DNA from: Hymenobacter sp. ISL-91 | Lineage (GTDB): Bacteria > Bacteroidota > Bacteroidia > Cytophagales > Hymenobacteraceae | Assembly (NCBI RefSeq): GCF_018613725.1 | Contig: NZ_JAGGPS010000016.1 | Span: 1-64,000 of the forward strand | Reading direction: 5' to 3' | Length of the DNA: 64,000 nt | In this document: piece by piece, positions 33,896 through 43,450 of the stretch | How the letters are laid out: the number at the start of each line of letters is the position of its first letter | Numbering within the stretch: the stretch's first letter is position 1 | Position numbers and translations under genes: made by a program | The notes under the pieces: model-generated | Database searches by the model: none | The model's input: only the letters and a program-made list of their open reading frames with translations | What the model was told of the DNA's origin: nothing

Positions 33896-34666
33896 ATGAT
33901 AAAAGCAACTTCTCTTAAAATGCTCCTTATCGGCTTCGGGTCGGTGGGGAGCGTTTTTTTTGGTGGTACCGCACAGGCACAGGTTCCTGGAGCTCAAACG
34001 ACCAGTGAAATCGGGCTGGGTGCAGGTGGACTTGTGTATAAAGGCGAACTGGCTCCACACTACCAGTTTCGCAATAACCGGCCTGCTATAACGGCTTTTT
34101 ACCGTCGCGACCTTTCGGGAGCCATAACTGCACGGGTTGCCGTAATGGGCGGTATGCTACGAGCCGATGACCGCAACGTACGTGGGTTCAATGGCAATCA
34201 GTTACCACTATCGGCCTACCGCGACGCTCACCTGAAGGGCAATTTGCTGGAACTCTCGGGTGGCATCGAATATAATTTCTTCGATTTCCATGACCGGCTC
34301 GATAAGGTTCATTTTACACCCTATGTATTTGTAGGGTTAGCTGGCTTCTACGCTAATACGGAGGTAGAGAGCAATGCTTTTCCTGACTTAGATAGGAAGG
34401 GGAGCACGCTGAGCTTAGCCGTGCCGGTAGCTGTCGGGTTCAAGTATGCGCTTTCGAGGCACTGGAACCTGGGACTGGAAGTGGGCGCCCGTAAGACCTT
34501 TACCGATAATCTGGACCACATCGATGGTAAAACTCGGGGGCAGACTGATGAGATAGGCAATCCAAATGATCAGGACTGGTATTTCTACAACGGGCTGAGC
34601 GTTTCGTATACCTTTTATAAGATTCACTGTCCCGACAAACGCGACGATAAAGCAAAGAAAAAGTAG
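33896..34666 (+). CDS. DUF6089 family outer-membrane protein (second of tandem pair)
   Basis: A 256-residue protein from the ATG at 33896, with a signal peptide ending near AQAQ. It shares the DUF6089 pattern with its neighbour: GLGAGGLVYKGELAPHYQFRNNRPAITAFYRRDL, LELSGGIEYNFFDF, VHFTPYVFVGLAGFYAN, WNLGLEVGARKTFTDNLDHIDG and WYFYNGLSVSYTFYKI. The KTFTDxLD segment occurs in both proteins, so the pair arose by duplication. The product ends with a lysine-rich tail. It follows the first copy by 44 bases. Confidence 0.82.
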   Translation: MIKATSLKMLLIGFGSVGSVFFGGTAQAQVPGAQTTSEIGLGAGGLVYKGELAPHYQFRNNRPAITAFYRRDLSGAITARVAVMGGMLRADDRNVRGFNGNQLPLSAYRDAHLKGNLLELSGGIEYNFFDFHDRLDKVHFTPYVFVGLAGFYANTEVESNAFPDLDRKGSTLSLAVPVAVGFKYALSRHWNLGLEVGARKTFTDNLDHIDGKTRGQTDEIGNPNDQDWYFYNGLSVSYTFYKIHCPDKRDDKAKKK

Positions 34667-34823
34667 TCATGAAAGGCTATAAAGCCCATACATCTGCCCG
34701 GCCTCCGTTACGTATCGTGGCGGAGGCCGTTGGTTGTTGGAATGAGGCGAAGGCAGTCGATAGTGTAGGACAAGTAATGCAACCATTTACGTAACTTGCG
34801 GCCTCTTTACGCAAAAAGCGCCA

Positions 34824-35570
34824 ATGGCCGTCCGGTCCGAAATTGATTCTCAAAATATTCCCGCGCACGTTGCCATAATTATGGATGGCAACGGCCGATG
34901 GGCCAAGCAGAAGGGTGGCTTACGCATCTTCGGCCACCAGAGCGCCATTACGGCAGTTCGGGAGACGGTGGAAGGTGCGGCCGAAGCCGGTGTACGTTAC
35001 CTGACGCTTTACGCCTTCTCGACCGAAAACTGGGCGCGTCCGGCCATCGAAGTGACGGCCCTGATGCAACTGCTGGTCCACACTATCCGCAAGGAGACAC
35101 CCACGTTGCTCAAAAACAGCATCCGTTTGCAAGCAATTGGTCAGATTGATAACCTGCCGGCTTCATGCCAGAAAGAGTTGGCTGAGGCTATGGAACTGAC
35201 CAAACATGGTAGCCGCATGACGTTGGTGCTGGCTCTGAGCTACAGCGGCCGCTGGGACTTGGCCCAGGCCAGCCGCCGCATTGCCCAGGAGGTAGCGGCC
35301 GGCCGGCTCCAGCCTGAGCAGGTAACCGAGGCTACTGTGGCCGGCTACCTGTCTACGGCTGGTATTCCCGACCCCGAACTGCTTATTCGCACCAGCGGCG
35401 AGCAGCGCATAAGTAATTTCCTGTTGTGGCAACTGGCCTATACGGAACTGTTCATTACCGATTTGCTCTGGCCCGATTTCCGGCGCCAGCACCTTTATGA
35501 TGCCCTGCGGGCCTACCAACAGCGGGAGCGTCGGTTCGGTAAAACCAGTGAGCAGCTAACCGTTTCGTAA
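34824..35570 (+). CDS. uppS: Isoprenyl transferase (undecaprenyl diphosphate synthase type)
   Basis: A 248-residue cis-prenyltransferase building the C55 lipid carrier for cell-wall and O-antigen synthesis. The catalytic Asp is at 21 in AIIMDGNGRWAKQKG. It also has LTLYAFSTENWARP, LVLALSYSGRWDL, the PDPELLIRTSGEQRISNFLLWQLAYTEL motif in two parts and a final WPDFR. Length is normal. It is followed after 6 bases by bamA, a gene order found widely. Confidence 0.94.
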   Translation: MAVRSEIDSQNIPAHVAIIMDGNGRWAKQKGGLRIFGHQSAITAVRETVEGAAEAGVRYLTLYAFSTENWARPAIEVTALMQLLVHTIRKETPTLLKNSIRLQAIGQIDNLPASCQKELAEAMELTKHGSRMTLVLALSYSGRWDLAQASRRIAQEVAAGRLQPEQVTEATVAGYLSTAGIPDPELLIRTSGEQRISNFLLWQLAYTELFITDLLWPDFRRQHLYDALRAYQQRERRFGKTSEQLTVS

Positions 35571-35576
35571 TCGAAA

Positions 35577-38114
35577 ATGAGTTCTCCCTACCATAAGATC
35601 CTTCCGGTTGCCGCCCTGGCTTTTACGCTGGGCACGGCACCGCTTACTACCACCCTGGGCCAGGTAGCCGCCCCGGCCGCTGCCAGCAGCACGGCCGACG
35701 AGCCCCAGCGCTATACCCTGGGCGGCATCACCATCAGCGGTGCCCGCTACCTCGATCCGAATACGCTTATTGGCCTTTCGGGGCTGAAAGTAGGAGACCC
35801 CATCACGATTCCCGGCGAGGAAATCGGTCGGGCTATCCGTAAGCTGTGGGACCAGGGTATTCTGGGCGATGTGAGCGTGAGCATTGCCCGCGTGGAAAAC
35901 GGGCGCGTGTTCCTCGATTTCAACCTCAAGGAGCGTCCCCGGCTGTCGAAATTCGTCTTCGAGGGCATCAGCAAAGGCCAGGGGGAAGAGTTGAGAAACA
36001 AGATCAAACTCATCCGCGGCAAGGTGGTGACTGATGCGTTGCTGAGCAACACCCGCGCTCAGGTACGTAAGTTCTATACCAACAAAGGGTTTCTTGATGC
36101 CAAGGTGAACATCGTGCAGCGGCCCGACTCGTCGCTGTCGAACAGCGTGGTGCTGGCCATTAACGTGGACAAGGGCTCTAAGGTCAAAATTGGGGAGATT
36201 GATTTCGTAGGTAATACCGCTTTCTCGGATGGCAAGCTGAAGGGCAAGTTCAAGAAAACTAAAGAGAAGAAATTCCCGAAGTTCTTCAACTCGGGCAAGT
36301 ACCAGGCGAAGGAGTTTGCGGACGACAAACAGCTGCTACTCGACTTTTATAACGCGCAGGGCTACCGCGACGCAACTATCGTGTCGGATTCGCTGACCCG
36401 GGTAGGTGATGGCCTGAAGCTGACTGTACGGGTAGATGAGGGGCCGAAATATTACTTCCGCAACATCAGCTGGAACGGCAACTACCTCTACGACGACAAG
36501 ACGCTGGCCTCGGTGCTGGGCATCAAGGAGGGCAGCGTGTACAGCAAGGAAACGCTTGATAAGCGCCTCAACTACAACCCCATGGGCCAGGATGTAACGT
36601 CGCTTTATATGAACGACGGCTACCTGTTCTTCAACATCGAGCCGGTGGAAACGCGGGTGGAAGGTGACTCTATTGACATCGAAATGCGGGTGTCGGAGGG
36701 CGTGCAGGCGCGGGTGAAGGAGGTACGGATTGCAGGCAATACCAAAACCTCCGACCACGTGGTGCGCCGGACGCTTTACACGTTGCCCGGCGACAAGTTC
36801 AGCCGCGAAAACCTGATTCGCAGCCAGCGCGAGCTGGCCACGCTGGGCTACTTCGACCCCGAAAAGATTGGCCTCAACCCAGTGCCAAACCAGGCCGACG
36901 GTACCGTAGATATCAATTATACGGTGGAGGAGAAACCCTCCGACCAGATTACCCTTTCGGGTGGCTGGGGCGGCTACGCGGGCTTTATTGGTACAGTGGG
37001 CCTAGTGTTCAACAACTTCTCGCTACGCAAGGCCGCCACCCTGAAAAACTGGACGCCCGTACCCTCCGGCGACGGCCAGCGCCTGTCGCTGAACGTGCAG
37101 GCCAACGGCCCGCAGTACCAAGCCTACTCGTTCTCGTTTACCGAGCCCTGGCTGGGCGGGCGCAAGCCCAACTCGTTATCGGTGAGCCTGACTAAAACAG
37201 TTTTCCGCAACGGCAGCAGCTTCGATGTGAATGCCGGCTCGCTTAAAACCAATGGTGCCAGCGTGGCGCTGGGCCGCCGCCTGCGCTGGCCCGATGACTA
37301 CTTCACGCTGAGCAACGCACTATCGGTTACCCAGTACAAGCTTAAAAACTACGGTAGCTTAGGAAGCGACTTCTTCCCAACCGGCACCGGCGACGCTACC
37401 AACCTTACGCTTAACACCACACTGGCGCGTAACAGCATCGACAACCCGACCTTTACGCGGCGAGGCTCCTCGCTGGCACTGAGCGTAAACCTCACGCCGC
37501 CTTATTCACTGTTTCCGGGAGCACACCCGAGCGTGAATGAGTGGGTAGAGTTTCATAAGTGGATGTTTGACGCCTCGTGGTTTACACCGGTGGTGGGTAA
37601 GCTGGTGCTGAATACCCGAGCTCATTTCGGCTTTATTGGTAGCTACGGCAGCAACCGAGCCATCGGCCCGTTCGAGCGGTTTAAGCTGGGCGGTGCAGGC
37701 CTGGGCTATGGTGGCTCTACCAACTTCATTGCCGGTACCGAGTACGTGGGCCTGCGCGGCTACGCCGACCCGAATGACCAGAATTCGCTGCCAGCTTCGC
37801 GGCAGGGTTCGGCTGGTGGCGTGGTGTACAATAAATTCGTAATGGAAATGCGTTATCCAGTCAGCCTGAACCCGGCGGCTACGGTGTACGTGCTGGGCTT
37901 TGCTGAAGCCGGCAACTCATCGGAGAGCTATGCCAACTACAGCCCTTATAAGCTGTACCGTTCGGCAGGTTTAGGAGCCCGCGTCTTCATGTCGGCATTC
38001 GGTTTGCTAGGCTTCGACTACGGCTGGGGCTTCGACCAGGTGCCACGTGTAGCCGGCGGTTCGGCGCAGAAGAGCGGTATCTTCCACTTTATCATCGGCC
38101 AGCAGATTCGGTAG
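35577..38114 (+). CDS. bamA: Outer-membrane protein assembly factor BamA
   Basis: An 845-residue Omp85 protein. After a signal peptide (about 1-35) come five POTRA repeats: YTLGGITISGARYLDPNTL, LSKFVFEGISKGQGEEL, KIGEIDFVGNTAFSDGKL, YYFRNISWNGNYLYDDKTL and ARVKEVRIAGNTKTSDHVV. The barrel begins near 455 (SGGWGGYAGFIGTVGLVFNNFSL). The late conserved loop FKLGGAGLGYGGSTNF and a C-terminal FHFIIGQQIR complete it; the last residue is Arg rather than the usual aromatic. It inserts beta-barrel proteins into the outer membrane. It is co-directional with uppS and two Skp-like genes. Confidence 0.95.
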   Translation: MSSPYHKILPVAALAFTLGTAPLTTTLGQVAAPAAASSTADEPQRYTLGGITISGARYLDPNTLIGLSGLKVGDPITIPGEEIGRAIRKLWDQGILGDVSVSIARVENGRVFLDFNLKERPRLSKFVFEGISKGQGEELRNKIKLIRGKVVTDALLSNTRAQVRKFYTNKGFLDAKVNIVQRPDSSLSNSVVLAINVDKGSKVKIGEIDFVGNTAFSDGKLKGKFKKTKEKKFPKFFNSGKYQAKEFADDKQLLLDFYNAQGYRDATIVSDSLTRVGDGLKLTVRVDEGPKYYFRNISWNGNYLYDDKTLASVLGIKEGSVYSKETLDKRLNYNPMGQDVTSLYMNDGYLFFNIEPVETRVEGDSIDIEMRVSEGVQARVKEVRIAGNTKTSDHVVRRTLYTLPGDKFSRENLIRSQRELATLGYFDPEKIGLNPVPNQADGTVDINYTVEEKPSDQITLSGGWGGYAGFIGTVGLVFNNFSLRKAATLKNWTPVPSGDGQRLSLNVQANGPQYQAYSFSFTEPWLGGRKPNSLSVSLTKTVFRNGSSFDVNAGSLKTNGASVALGRRLRWPDDYFTLSNALSVTQYKLKNYGSLGSDFFPTGTGDATNLTLNTTLARNSIDNPTFTRRGSSLALSVNLTPPYSLFPGAHPSVNEWVEFHKWMFDASWFTPVVGKLVLNTRAHFGFIGSYGSNRAIGPFERFKLGGAGLGYGGSTNFIAGTEYVGLRGYADPNDQNSLPASRQGSAGGVVYNKFVMEMRYPVSLNPAATVYVLGFAEAGNSSESYANYSPYKLYRSAGLGARVFMSAFGLLGFDYGWGFDQVPRVAGGSAQKSGIFHFIIGQQIR

Positions 38115-38156
38115 CGCCCATGGTGAGCGGGCCGGGGCCACCACTTTTTCAACAAC

Positions 38157-38831
38157 ATGAACCACTTTGTTTTCCGCGTTTCGGCCGCTTTGGCCCTGTT
38201 GTTAGTACTGGTAGGTGCTCCTGGGGTGCAGGCCCAGAAGTTCGGCTACGTCGACTCGGAGTTTGTATTGGCTAAGCTACCGGCGTATGCGCAGGCACAG
38301 CAGGAGTTGAATACCCAGGCCGCCAACTGGCAAAAGGACCTGGAAAACCAAAAAGCGGAGCTAGATAAGCTGCTTCGGAATTATCAGGCTGAGGAAGTCG
38401 TTCTGACGGAAGCTATGAAGAAAAAGCGCCAGGACGAGATTCTGGCCAAAGAGCAGGACATCAAAACCAACACCAACAAAATATTTGGCTTCGAAGGCCA
38501 GTTGTTCCGCAAACGGCAGGAACTAACCAAGCCGGTGCAGGATGTAGTATTTGAGGCTATTGAGAAGGTGGCCAAGAAAAAGCAGTTGGCCATTGTGTTC
38601 GACAAATCGGGCGACCTGACCATGCTCTATACCAACCCTGTGCACGATTACACCGAATTTGTGCTGGAGGAACTGGGCTTGGCCTCGCCCGAGGCCAACC
38701 AGCCGGGCCAGAAGGGTTCGGTTAGAACTATTACGCCGCCTGCTACCCCCGCCGGCAACGCCTCGACGGCCGACACCGACGAACCGACCCCCCGTCAGCC
38801 CGCTGCCCGCCCAGCCGGCCGAAAAAAGTAA
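38157..38831 (+). CDS. OmpH/Skp family periplasmic chaperone (first copy)
   Basis: A 224-residue protein with a signal peptide (cleavage after VQA, about 26). The Skp opening is KFGYVDSEFVLAKLPAYAQAQQEL. A long charged coiled coil spans about 45-125 (WQKDLENQKAELDKLLRNYQ), and a returning strand is LAIVFDKSGDLTMLYTNP. A Pro/Thr-rich tail follows. Skp holds unfolded outer-membrane proteins on the way to BamA, encoded just upstream (gap 42 bases). Confidence 0.87.
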   Translation: MNHFVFRVSAALALLLVLVGAPGVQAQKFGYVDSEFVLAKLPAYAQAQQELNTQAANWQKDLENQKAELDKLLRNYQAEEVVLTEAMKKKRQDEILAKEQDIKTNTNKIFGFEGQLFRKRQELTKPVQDVVFEAIEKVAKKKQLAIVFDKSGDLTMLYTNPVHDYTEFVLEELGLASPEANQPGQKGSVRTITPPATPAGNASTADTDEPTPRQPAARPAGRKK

Positions 38832-38880
38832 CTTTGTGTATTCAACTTTCTGACTTTTCCCTTTTTTGATGACGACCACC

Positions 38881-39504
38881 ATGAACAAAATCCGTGTTGC
38901 TCTGGCCATTGCCGCCCTTACCCTCACTACGGCTACCGCTTCGATGGCCCAGGCGCCGCTGAAAATCGGCTATACCAGTGTAGAGTATGTGCTGAGCCAG
39001 ATGCCCGAAAGCAAGCAGATTGAGTCGCAGTTGAAAGACTATAGCACCCAGCTCAAAAACCAGCTCGATACCAAATACGCCGAGTACCAGACCAAGGGCG
39101 AGGCCTTCCAGAAGGGTGCCGCCACCATGCCCGACCCCGTGCGGGCCGATAAGCAGAAGGAATTGCAGAACCTGCAGCAGTCGATCCAAGAGTTCCAGCA
39201 GAGTGCAGAAACCTCGTTGCAGCAGAAGCAGCAGGCCTTGCTTAAGCCCGCTCTCGACAAGCTCCAGCAGACCATTGATGCCGTAGCCAACGAAAACGGC
39301 TTCACGTATGTGCTCAACTCCGATGGTGCCAGCCCGGTACTGTTGCACGGCCCCAAAGAGGGCGACATTTCGGATCTGGTGCTGAAGAAAATGGGCATTA
39401 CGCCCGGTGCTGCCAGTGCTGCCAAGGTAACTACGCCAGCTGCTCCGGCCGCTTCGGCAGTGCCCGCCGCCACTACCAAAACCAAAACGAAAACCAAGAA
39501 GTAA
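38881..39504 (+). CDS. OmpH/Skp family periplasmic chaperone (second copy)
   Basis: A 207-residue protein from the ATG at 38881 (MNKIRVALAIAALTLTTATA); an ATG at 38869 gives four extra residues. It shows KIGYTSVEYVLSQMPESKQIESQL, a coiled coil of about 50-125 with many Gln and Lys (QSIQEFQQSAETSLQQKQQA), and FTYVLNSDGASPVLLHGP. The Ala/Pro tail ends in repeated Thr-Lys. It is a duplicate of the gene before it, a usual arrangement in Bacteroidota. A GC hairpin follows. Confidence 0.87.
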   Translation: MNKIRVALAIAALTLTTATASMAQAPLKIGYTSVEYVLSQMPESKQIESQLKDYSTQLKNQLDTKYAEYQTKGEAFQKGAATMPDPVRADKQKELQNLQQSIQEFQQSAETSLQQKQQALLKPALDKLQQTIDAVANENGFTYVLNSDGASPVLLHGPKEGDISDLVLKKMGITPGAASAAKVTTPAAPAASAVPAATTKTKTKTKK

Positions 39505-39538
39505 GCGCTCCGGCGCGCTAGCTTATGGCTTCACCGGC

Positions 39539-39564
39539 GCAGCCGGGGCTTTTGCCCCGGCTGC
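39539..39564 (+). terminator. GC hairpin after the bamA-skp string
   Basis: A perfect 11-bp stem GCAGCCGGGGC / GCCCCGGCTGC with a TTTT loop lies between the second skp gene and the RluA start. No U run follows, so it may attenuate rather than fully terminate. Confidence 0.45.
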
Positions 39565-39626
39565 TGCTGTTTGCTACCACGTCGCGCCCCGGTATGGGCG
39601 CTCCGGACCACCGATTTTTCCGTTAT

Positions 39627-40745
39627 ATGGCAGAACTGGACCAAGAATTTCCTGCGCCCCACATGCACATGCCTACCCCTGCTGAACTTTCTGCCGGAGA
39701 GCTGGCCGACGATGATGGCGACGACAGCGAAGGGGGCGACGAACTGTATGAGCACCACCGCATTCAGGCTAACCGGAAGCAGGAGCTGCTGCGCCTGGAT
39801 AAGTTTCTGCTGCTGCGCATCCCCAAAACGTCGCGCACCCGCATTCAAAATGCTATTCTGGCCGGCGCTGTGCAGGTCAATAGCCAAGCGGTGAAGTCCA
39901 ACTACCGCGTCAAGCCGCTCGACATTATCACGGTGACGCTGCCGGAGCCGCCCCGCGAGTTCAAGGTAATGCCCGAGCCCATGGACCTTGACATCCGGTA
40001 CGAAGACCCGGAGTTGTTACTGGTGAACAAGCCGGCTGGGCTGGTCGTGCATCCGGCCTTCGGCCACTGGCAGGGCACATTGGTAAACGGGCTGGCGCAT
40101 CACCTTGCCAACCTGCCCACCGGCCGCAACGGCGAAGTGCGCCCCGGCCTTGTGCACCGCATCGATAAAGACACGTCAGGGTTGTTGGTTATCGGCAAGT
40201 CGGAGTACGCCATGACCTACTTGTCGAACCAGTTTTTCCACCATACCATCGAGCGTACCTATCTGGCGCTGGTGTGGGGCGTGCCCGCCGAGGCGCAGAG
40301 TACCATCAGCACGAACATCGGGCGCAGTATCAAGGACCGTAAGGTGCAGGCGGTGTTCCCATTTGAAGGCGAGTATGGCCGCACAGCGGTTACCCACTAT
40401 AAGGTGCTGCAAGCCTTTGGGCAGGTGGCGCTGGTGCAGTGTAACCTCGAAACCGGCCGCACCCACCAGATTCGGGTACACATGAAGCACATTGGCCACC
40501 CGCTGTTCGGCGACGCTACCTATGGCGGCGACCGGGTAGTGTACGGGCAGCGTAAGGGAGCCTACAAGGCCTTTGCCGAGAAAGCCCTGGCTTTGCTCCC
40601 CCGGCAGGCCCTGCACGCCAAATCCCTGGGCTTCGAACATCCCATCAGCCGCGAGTTTATGCAGTTTGAAGCCGAGCTACCAGCTGATTTTGATGCCGTG
40701 CTGAAAATGTGGGAGGAGTACGCCAACGCACAGGCCACCAGCTAA
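39627..40745 (+). CDS. RluA family pseudouridine synthase
   Basis: A 372-residue protein from the ATG at 39627 (MAELDQEFPAPHMH). The frame back to 39525 reads through the hairpin and is unlikely. After an acidic N-terminal stretch there is an S4 RNA-binding domain (about 60-110, LLRLDKFLLLRIPKTSRTRIQNAI). The catalytic domain follows, with LLLVNKPAGLVVHP and HRIDKDTSGLLV (catalytic Asp 180), then LETGRTHQIRVHM and LFGDATYGG. It most resembles RluD-type 23S rRNA enzymes, but the target site is inferred. Confidence 0.88.
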   Translation: MAELDQEFPAPHMHMPTPAELSAGELADDDGDDSEGGDELYEHHRIQANRKQELLRLDKFLLLRIPKTSRTRIQNAILAGAVQVNSQAVKSNYRVKPLDIITVTLPEPPREFKVMPEPMDLDIRYEDPELLLVNKPAGLVVHPAFGHWQGTLVNGLAHHLANLPTGRNGEVRPGLVHRIDKDTSGLLVIGKSEYAMTYLSNQFFHHTIERTYLALVWGVPAEAQSTISTNIGRSIKDRKVQAVFPFEGEYGRTAVTHYKVLQAFGQVALVQCNLETGRTHQIRVHMKHIGHPLFGDATYGGDRVVYGQRKGAYKAFAEKALALLPRQALHAKSLGFEHPISREFMQFEAELPADFDAVLKMWEEYANAQATS

Positions 40746-40765
40746 CGGAGGCCGGCAACACACAA

Positions 40766-40809
40766 AAAAAGGGAAAGCCCGCTACGTCGGTAGCGGGCTT
40801 TCCCTTTTT
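40766..40809. terminator. Strong bidirectional terminator
   Basis: A perfect 20-bp stem (AAAAAGGGAAAGCCCGCTAC against its complement) with the 4-base loop GTCG lies between the convergent rluA-type gene and the minus-strand TPR gene. A and T runs at both ends serve both strands. Confidence 0.92.
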
Positions 40810-40838
40810 CAGCTTGACTCAGCAGCCTGCTGCCTGTC

Positions 40839-42458
40839 CTACTTCCGGCGGGCCGGAGCCTTGGCGGGCTTGGTGATGGCGTCGATAGCCGTCTTGGCCT
40901 GCTCATCGGCGGGATTCAGCGTCAGGGCCTGCTGCCAGTAGGGCAACGAGGCGGTCTTGTCCCCCTTCTGGTAGTAGTAGTAACCCAGGTACTTATTGGC
41001 TTCCACGAGGCCCGACTTGTAGCTCTCGGGCTTATCGGAAGCAGTAGCCATCTTGATGTACTCCTCGTAGTAAGGCTTGGCTAAGCCCTTCTTCGAGTCT
41101 GGGTCGAGGTTGGCGTTGGCGCGGGCGCGCATCTGGTAGCCGGGTACGTACTCGGGGCGCTCCTTCAGCAAGGCACCGTAGAGGCTGTCGGCGGGCATGT
41201 ACTGTTCGTTCTGCTCGTAAGCGCGGGCGAGGTACACTTTGTCGGTCAGCTCCCCACCATTGTTCTCCTGCATCATCTGCCGGTAGGTTGCAATGGCCTT
41301 GGGGTAATCCTTGGCCGCAAGGTAAGCCTTGGCCAGTTCCTTGCGCAGTTCAGTGGCCTTCTTGGGGTCAGCCTTGATGGCAGCATCAACCAGCGCAGCA
41401 CCTTCGGCCGTTTTCCCGCTCTTGATCAGCATTTTGCCGTAGTACACGTTGTCGTCGGCAATCAGCTTGTCCTGCGCTTTGGCAACCGTCATGTACTGCT
41501 GCATAGCGGTCATGGCCTCATCATTCTTACCCATCTCGTACAACGAGTAGGCTCTGATGCGGTTCATGGCGAGGTTGTTGGGGTCGGCGGCCAGCACCTT
41601 GTCAATCTCCACCATCGCCTCAGGGTACTTCTCCGTCAGGTACAGGAAGGCCGCGTTCTTGGCTGTAGTTTCGGTTGAGTTTTCGGCCAGCGCAGTGTAC
41701 TTCTGGAACTGAGCCAGGGCATCGTCGTAGCGGCCGGCGAAGTAATAGGTTTCAGCCAGCGCGTTGTAAGCCGGCGCATAGTTGGCGTCGATGCTGATGG
41801 CCTTCTCGAAGTTCTCCTTAGCGCGGTTGTAGTCGCGGGAACGCAACGCCAGCTGACCACGCCGTACGTAAGCCTGCACGTTGTTTGGCTCGCCGGTATT
41901 GGCACGCTCGTAGCTGTTCATGGCCTCGCCACCACCCGTCTCGATCTTCTGGTACAGGTCGCCGCGGGCAATCATGAGGGCCGCATCGTCTTTGCCGGTT
42001 TTGGCAGCGAATTTCTCGCCTTCTTTCACGTACTCCAGCGCCTTGCTAACGTCCTTGGTGCCCGATTCGGCATAGGCCTGGGCAATCATGGTGAATACGC
42101 TGAGGTCTTTGCCCTTCGAGGCCTTTACAGCTTCGTCGAACTTGGCCTGCGCCTCTGTGGCGTTGCCTTTTGCCAGCGCGGCACGGCCGGCGGCTACCAT
42201 GGTCATCGGGGCCTTTTTGTCGTAGCTGACGCGGCTGAAGTAGTACGCAGCCGAATCGGGCATCTGGCGCAACTGGTACAGGCGGCCCAACTGAAACGAC
42301 GTTTCGTTGGACTGGCCCTGCCGAAGAAGCGTAGACCGGGCTTCGTTGTAACGCTCCATTTGCAGCGCCTTTTCTACGGCCGTGTTCTGGGCCAGAGCGG
42401 CAGTGCCGGAAACAGATAAAGCAGCGAGGAGTGTGAGCTTCCAGGGCTTAATGTTCAT
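40839..42458 (-). CDS. Secreted tetratricopeptide-repeat protein
   Basis: A 539-residue protein with a signal peptide (cleaved after ALA, about 23) and about ten TPR-like helix pairs, for example ARSTLLRQGQSNETSFQLG, AQAYVRRGQLALRSRDYNRA, APAYNALAETYYFAGRYDDA and KYLGYYYYQKGDKTASLPYW. It ends in a basic tail (APARRK). TPRs mediate protein contacts, so a periplasmic scaffold role is inferred. It follows the PstS-like gene by 35 bases on the same strand. That context ties it to the TonB/PstS block. Confidence 0.85.
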   Translation of the reverse strand: MNIKPWKLTLLAALSVSGTAALAQNTAVEKALQMERYNEARSTLLRQGQSNETSFQLGRLYQLRQMPDSAAYYFSRVSYDKKAPMTMVAAGRAALAKGNATEAQAKFDEAVKASKGKDLSVFTMIAQAYAESGTKDVSKALEYVKEGEKFAAKTGKDDAALMIARGDLYQKIETGGGEAMNSYERANTGEPNNVQAYVRRGQLALRSRDYNRAKENFEKAISIDANYAPAYNALAETYYFAGRYDDALAQFQKYTALAENSTETTAKNAAFLYLTEKYPEAMVEIDKVLAADPNNLAMNRIRAYSLYEMGKNDEAMTAMQQYMTVAKAQDKLIADDNVYYGKMLIKSGKTAEGAALVDAAIKADPKKATELRKELAKAYLAAKDYPKAIATYRQMMQENNGGELTDKVYLARAYEQNEQYMPADSLYGALLKERPEYVPGYQMRARANANLDPDSKKGLAKPYYEEYIKMATASDKPESYKSGLVEANKYLGYYYYQKGDKTASLPYWQQALTLNPADEQAKTAIDAITKPAKAPARRK

Positions 42459-42493
42459 AAGAGAAAGGTTTGGTGTAGGGTGAGGAAAAAAAA

Positions 42494-43450
42494 TCAGTTC
42501 GATTTCACGTCGATGATCCGAACCTGGCCGGTGGCGGGCATTAAACCGGACTTAAGCATAATGAGTTGGCCCTTGTTGCCTGCCACAAACGATGCAAAAC
42601 CGGTGCCAAGACCGGCCCGAGCCTCGCGGCTGATAACATACAGCTCGCGCCGGAGGGGATACGTTTTCTGGGCTAAATATGCCTGGTAGGGCTGCACGTA
42701 GTCGTCGGGAGTACTATTGCCGGCTTTGGCGCTGATACCCGCTACGCGCACGCGTCCAAGCAGCTTTTGAACACCCTTATCGTCACGGTCCGAAATCCAG
42801 TTTACGCCGATTACGCCAATGGCATTCGGATGACTCGCAACGTAATCCAGGAGGGCCGGGTTCGACTCGGAGGCAAAAATACCCTTGGCCAATGCTGTGC
42901 CGCGGGTAATAGAATCCTGCACGAAGCGGGCGGTACTGGAATTGTTATTGTCGAAAACGGCCGTAATCTCGCCCTTTTTATTGCCGGGGCTCAGCTGGTT
43001 CCACTGGGTAAGCTGGCCCGTAAAAATACCGCGGAGTTGGGCCGTTGTCAGCAGCGAATCGGGGTTGCTGGGATGCAGGATGATGGCGACACCATCCACC
43101 CCGATCCGGATGGCGCGAGGCTCTATCTGAATGCTTTTAAAGCGGGCCAACTCAGCTTCCGTCAGCTGCCGCGATACCACAGCCAGCCGCACACTGTCAT
43201 CCAGAAAAGCCTGCATCACGTCGCGCTCGGGCTGGTAAACGGCCTGCAGGCGGGCATCGGGATAAAGCTTCTGAAAAGTATCAACTTCCGACTTGATAAT
43301 CGGAGCAAAGGTCTCATCGACTCCGATGCGGATAGTACCGCTGGTGGGCGTGTCGAGTGCTGCCGCCGATTTGTTGTTGCCGTTGCAGCCTGCCAGGCCC
43401 ATTACCCCAAGCAAACCAGCCGTGAGGCCCGTAAGAATACTATGCTTCAT
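42494..43450 (-). CDS. PstS-like phosphate-binding lipoprotein
   Basis: A 318-residue protein from the ATG at 43450, with a lipobox (MGLAGC) and a periplasmic substrate-binding fold of the PstS type: SGTIRIGVDETFAPIIKSEVDTF, RLAVVSRQLTEAELARF, IEPRAIRIGVDGVAIILHPSNPDSLLTTAQLRGIFTG and FDNNNSSTARFVQDSI. This is the usual phosphate-binding pattern. No pstC, pstA or pstB lies nearby. It overlaps the small membrane protein gene by 11 bases and precedes the TPR gene. Phosphate binding is inferred; such orphan PstS-like proteins may have other roles. Confidence 0.83.
   Translation of the reverse strand: MKHSILTGLTAGLLGVMGLAGCNGNNKSAAALDTPTSGTIRIGVDETFAPIIKSEVDTFQKLYPDARLQAVYQPERDVMQAFLDDSVRLAVVSRQLTEAELARFKSIQIEPRAIRIGVDGVAIILHPSNPDSLLTTAQLRGIFTGQLTQWNQLSPGNKKGEITAVFDNNNSSTARFVQDSITRGTALAKGIFASESNPALLDYVASHPNAIGVIGVNWISDRDDKGVQKLLGRVRVAGISAKAGNSTPDDYVQPYQAYLAQKTYPLRRELYVISREARAGLGTGFASFVAGNKGQLIMLKSGLMPATGQVRIIDVKSN

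Noticed and set aside
39525..39626. Earlier start for the RluA-type gene
   Set aside because: It would run through the GC hairpin and gives an unconserved leader; the ATG at 39627 precedes the acidic region and S4 domain.
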